Positions 62,339 to 64,000 of a stretch of 64,000 nucleotides of DNA are shown here, piece by piece. Numbering within the stretch: the stretch's first letter is position 1; each line of letters begins with the position of its first letter. The notes beneath the pieces are model-generated. The model saw only the letters and a program-made list of their open reading frames with translations. It was not told the DNA's origin and ran no database searches. The DNA comes from Cladocopium goreaui (taxonomy: Eukaryota > Sar > Dinophyceae > Suessiales > Symbiodiniaceae): NCBI GenBank assembly GCA_947184155.2, contig CAMXCT020006124.1:221672-285671 (forward strand), in the 5' to 3' direction. The translations under genes were made by a program, and so were the position numbers.

Positions 62339-64000
62339 CAAAATTAAGCACCCATCATTCGGGCGACCCAGCAACGTCCAGGGCTGCAAAACTTTTTTGC
62401 CAAGGTGCTCTGGTACAGCACGGACAAATGCTTGGAGTAGATTTTCATTTCGTCATCTGTGGCCAGGTCATAACAACGTTCCCATGGATTGACCTGGTAA
62501 TGTGGTAAACCCAACAACAAACCCATGGTAGACCCAATGGTACTATTAATGGCATTTAATGGCTTAGTAATGGTTATTGATGATTATTTATGTAATACTA
62601 ATCATCCTGATTATTAATATGGTAATATAGAATAGTGGTGGGATAATAATGAAAAATTGCGGTAAACCGAATAAAACGTCCCCAATAGAGGTCGTTTATT
62701 GGGTATGCCGCCCTATTTGGGATGATGTAAAGTGACCCCTAAATGTTTGGTTGCTGGGATGGTTTCTTGTTGGGTTTCCCACAATACCAGGTCAAATTCT
62801 TGGGTTTTGACTATGGCATTGAGGGCTTTCGAGTTCTGGACCATAGGCCCCAACTGCCCCAACCTGTGGGGTTCTCCTCGTAGTACTCAGACAAATCCCA
62901 CTTTGCCCCAAAGTATTGCCTTCGCACAGAAGGCAGTGGTACCCTGAGTCATAATTGGGAGGGCCCCCCCTTCAAGGGGAAGAAAACCAGTCAAAGATTA
63001 TGAAAAAACTTAGAGCAAACACGGATAAACCAGAAAATATTACAACAACACCTCAGTTGATGTTGCATCATCCAAAATATTCAAATACCGAAGAACTTGG
63101 AAATTGGATCCGCTATGGCTATGATCGGTGACGTTTGGGGCCCCATGGCTGGGAAGTCTTCCACGTCCTGAAGTGATCATTCATGATCATTCCAACATAG
63201 CATGAATCAATATCAAAGAAGAATCGAATGAAATCGAGAATGACATTCAAAATATGTGAAAATTCACAAATGGGTGAGGAAAACAAAAAATAAATCCATC
63301 AAGATAATAGCACGAAGCAATTAAGTCCGTAGAACGAAACACCTGTTTTTTCACCAACAACGGGTTCCACAAGTCTTGTAATATCTGTCACCCAATAGCA
63401 CCAAAAACACAAAAACATTCAATGGATTGGTTCAAGAGAGCCGTTTACACGAAAATATGCTGGTTCTAGCATCCAATATGGTTGTTTCGTCTGCAAAGAT
63501 TAATTGAAATGATACACATAGTTATATCATGTTATATCCAGAATTATATCCCAACTCATCCTTGAATCTGAAACTCGTTTCGGGAAACGCATGGGCAAAT
63601 CGGAAAATTCATTGGTTTTGGCCTCCATGTTTGATATTTGATATACCATTGCTTGTTACAGTCAAGACGTCAAATCCATCCTTTGTTCCTTCTTTGTCTG
63701 TTTCGGAATCTACGTCTTATCATGTTGGGACCTCCATTTTCCTATGGCAAATCTTAGATACCCTGCAAGAAGAAAAAAAAATATCTTTTTAGCTGGTTCA
63801 GATCTATGTTCCTATACCAAAAGAATCCAAACGATCAAAATACCGAAGTATCCATCCAAGGTCTCCCCACTTGTACCAGCTGCATATAAATCACCATTCT
63901 TGGCTGGTTGACCCATCCAGGCTTTACCCAGACTCGTTAGTTCTATCATGCTCTATCCAATTAAGGGTGCCCATGTTTTCCGATGAAATCTCACTTCCCA
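62339..64000. other. Spacer to the window end
   Basis: Mixed AT-rich sequence without a supported gene. Short open frames such as 63529-63792 show no motif. A short GC-richer patch is at 62820-62960. Confidence 0.45.

Overview
This window looks like nuclear DNA of a dinoflagellate, probably a Symbiodiniaceae or Suessiales-type genome. The reasons are a long non-LTR retrotransposon carrying a cytosine DNA methyltransferase, a tyrosine-recombinase retrotransposon with a second methylase-like domain, short GC-rich exon-like islands in long AT-rich spacers (one with a GC donor), and very low gene density. The species cannot be read from the sequence, and no rRNA, convincing tRNA, CRISPR or bacterial operon is visible.

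Layout. 1-4.2 kb is AT-rich spacer with a MITE-like foldback and a possible SINE. 4196-9396 is a 5.2 kb element with ~347 bp terminal inverted repeats (TIRs) inside TATATA tracts. Its right two thirds is very AT-rich and carries virus-like genes: an A32-like packaging ATPase, the tail of an SF1 helicase with a Cys-rich finger, a zinc ribbon, and a predicted myristoylated small protein. Its left third is GC-rich and host-like. 9.4-13.7 kb is spacer with probable host exons. 13720-23957 is a 10.2 kb LINE bounded by a perfect 14-bp target-site duplication. Its ORF1 fuses a C5 DNA methyltransferase, a Ulp1/C48-like protease and a coiled coil. ORF2 carries endonuclease, reverse transcriptase (RT) and RNase H, and follows in the same frame behind a UGA-CUAG stop, a classic readthrough context. 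24-28 kb is simple-sequence spacer. 28-42 kb holds minus-strand host-like genes: a GT32-like glycosyltransferase with a well supported intron, a hAT-like transposase, a RING protein gene and several exons. 42-54 kb is spacer with GC-rich exon-like islands on both strands. 54812-62229 is a minus-strand YR retrotransposon with a split direct repeat arrangement (A1-ORFs-B1-A2-B2), encoding Gag-like proteins, RT, a cytosine-methylase-like domain broken by one missing base, RNase H and a tyrosine recombinase. 62.2-64 kb is spacer.

The strongest candidates for new biology are the TIR-bounded virus/host chimera, the readthrough architecture of the methyltransferase LINE with its predicted protease, and the YR element that carries an unrelated methylase. 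Two independent retroelements within 50 kb each carry a methylase-type domain, and two of the three large elements sit in (TA)n tracts.
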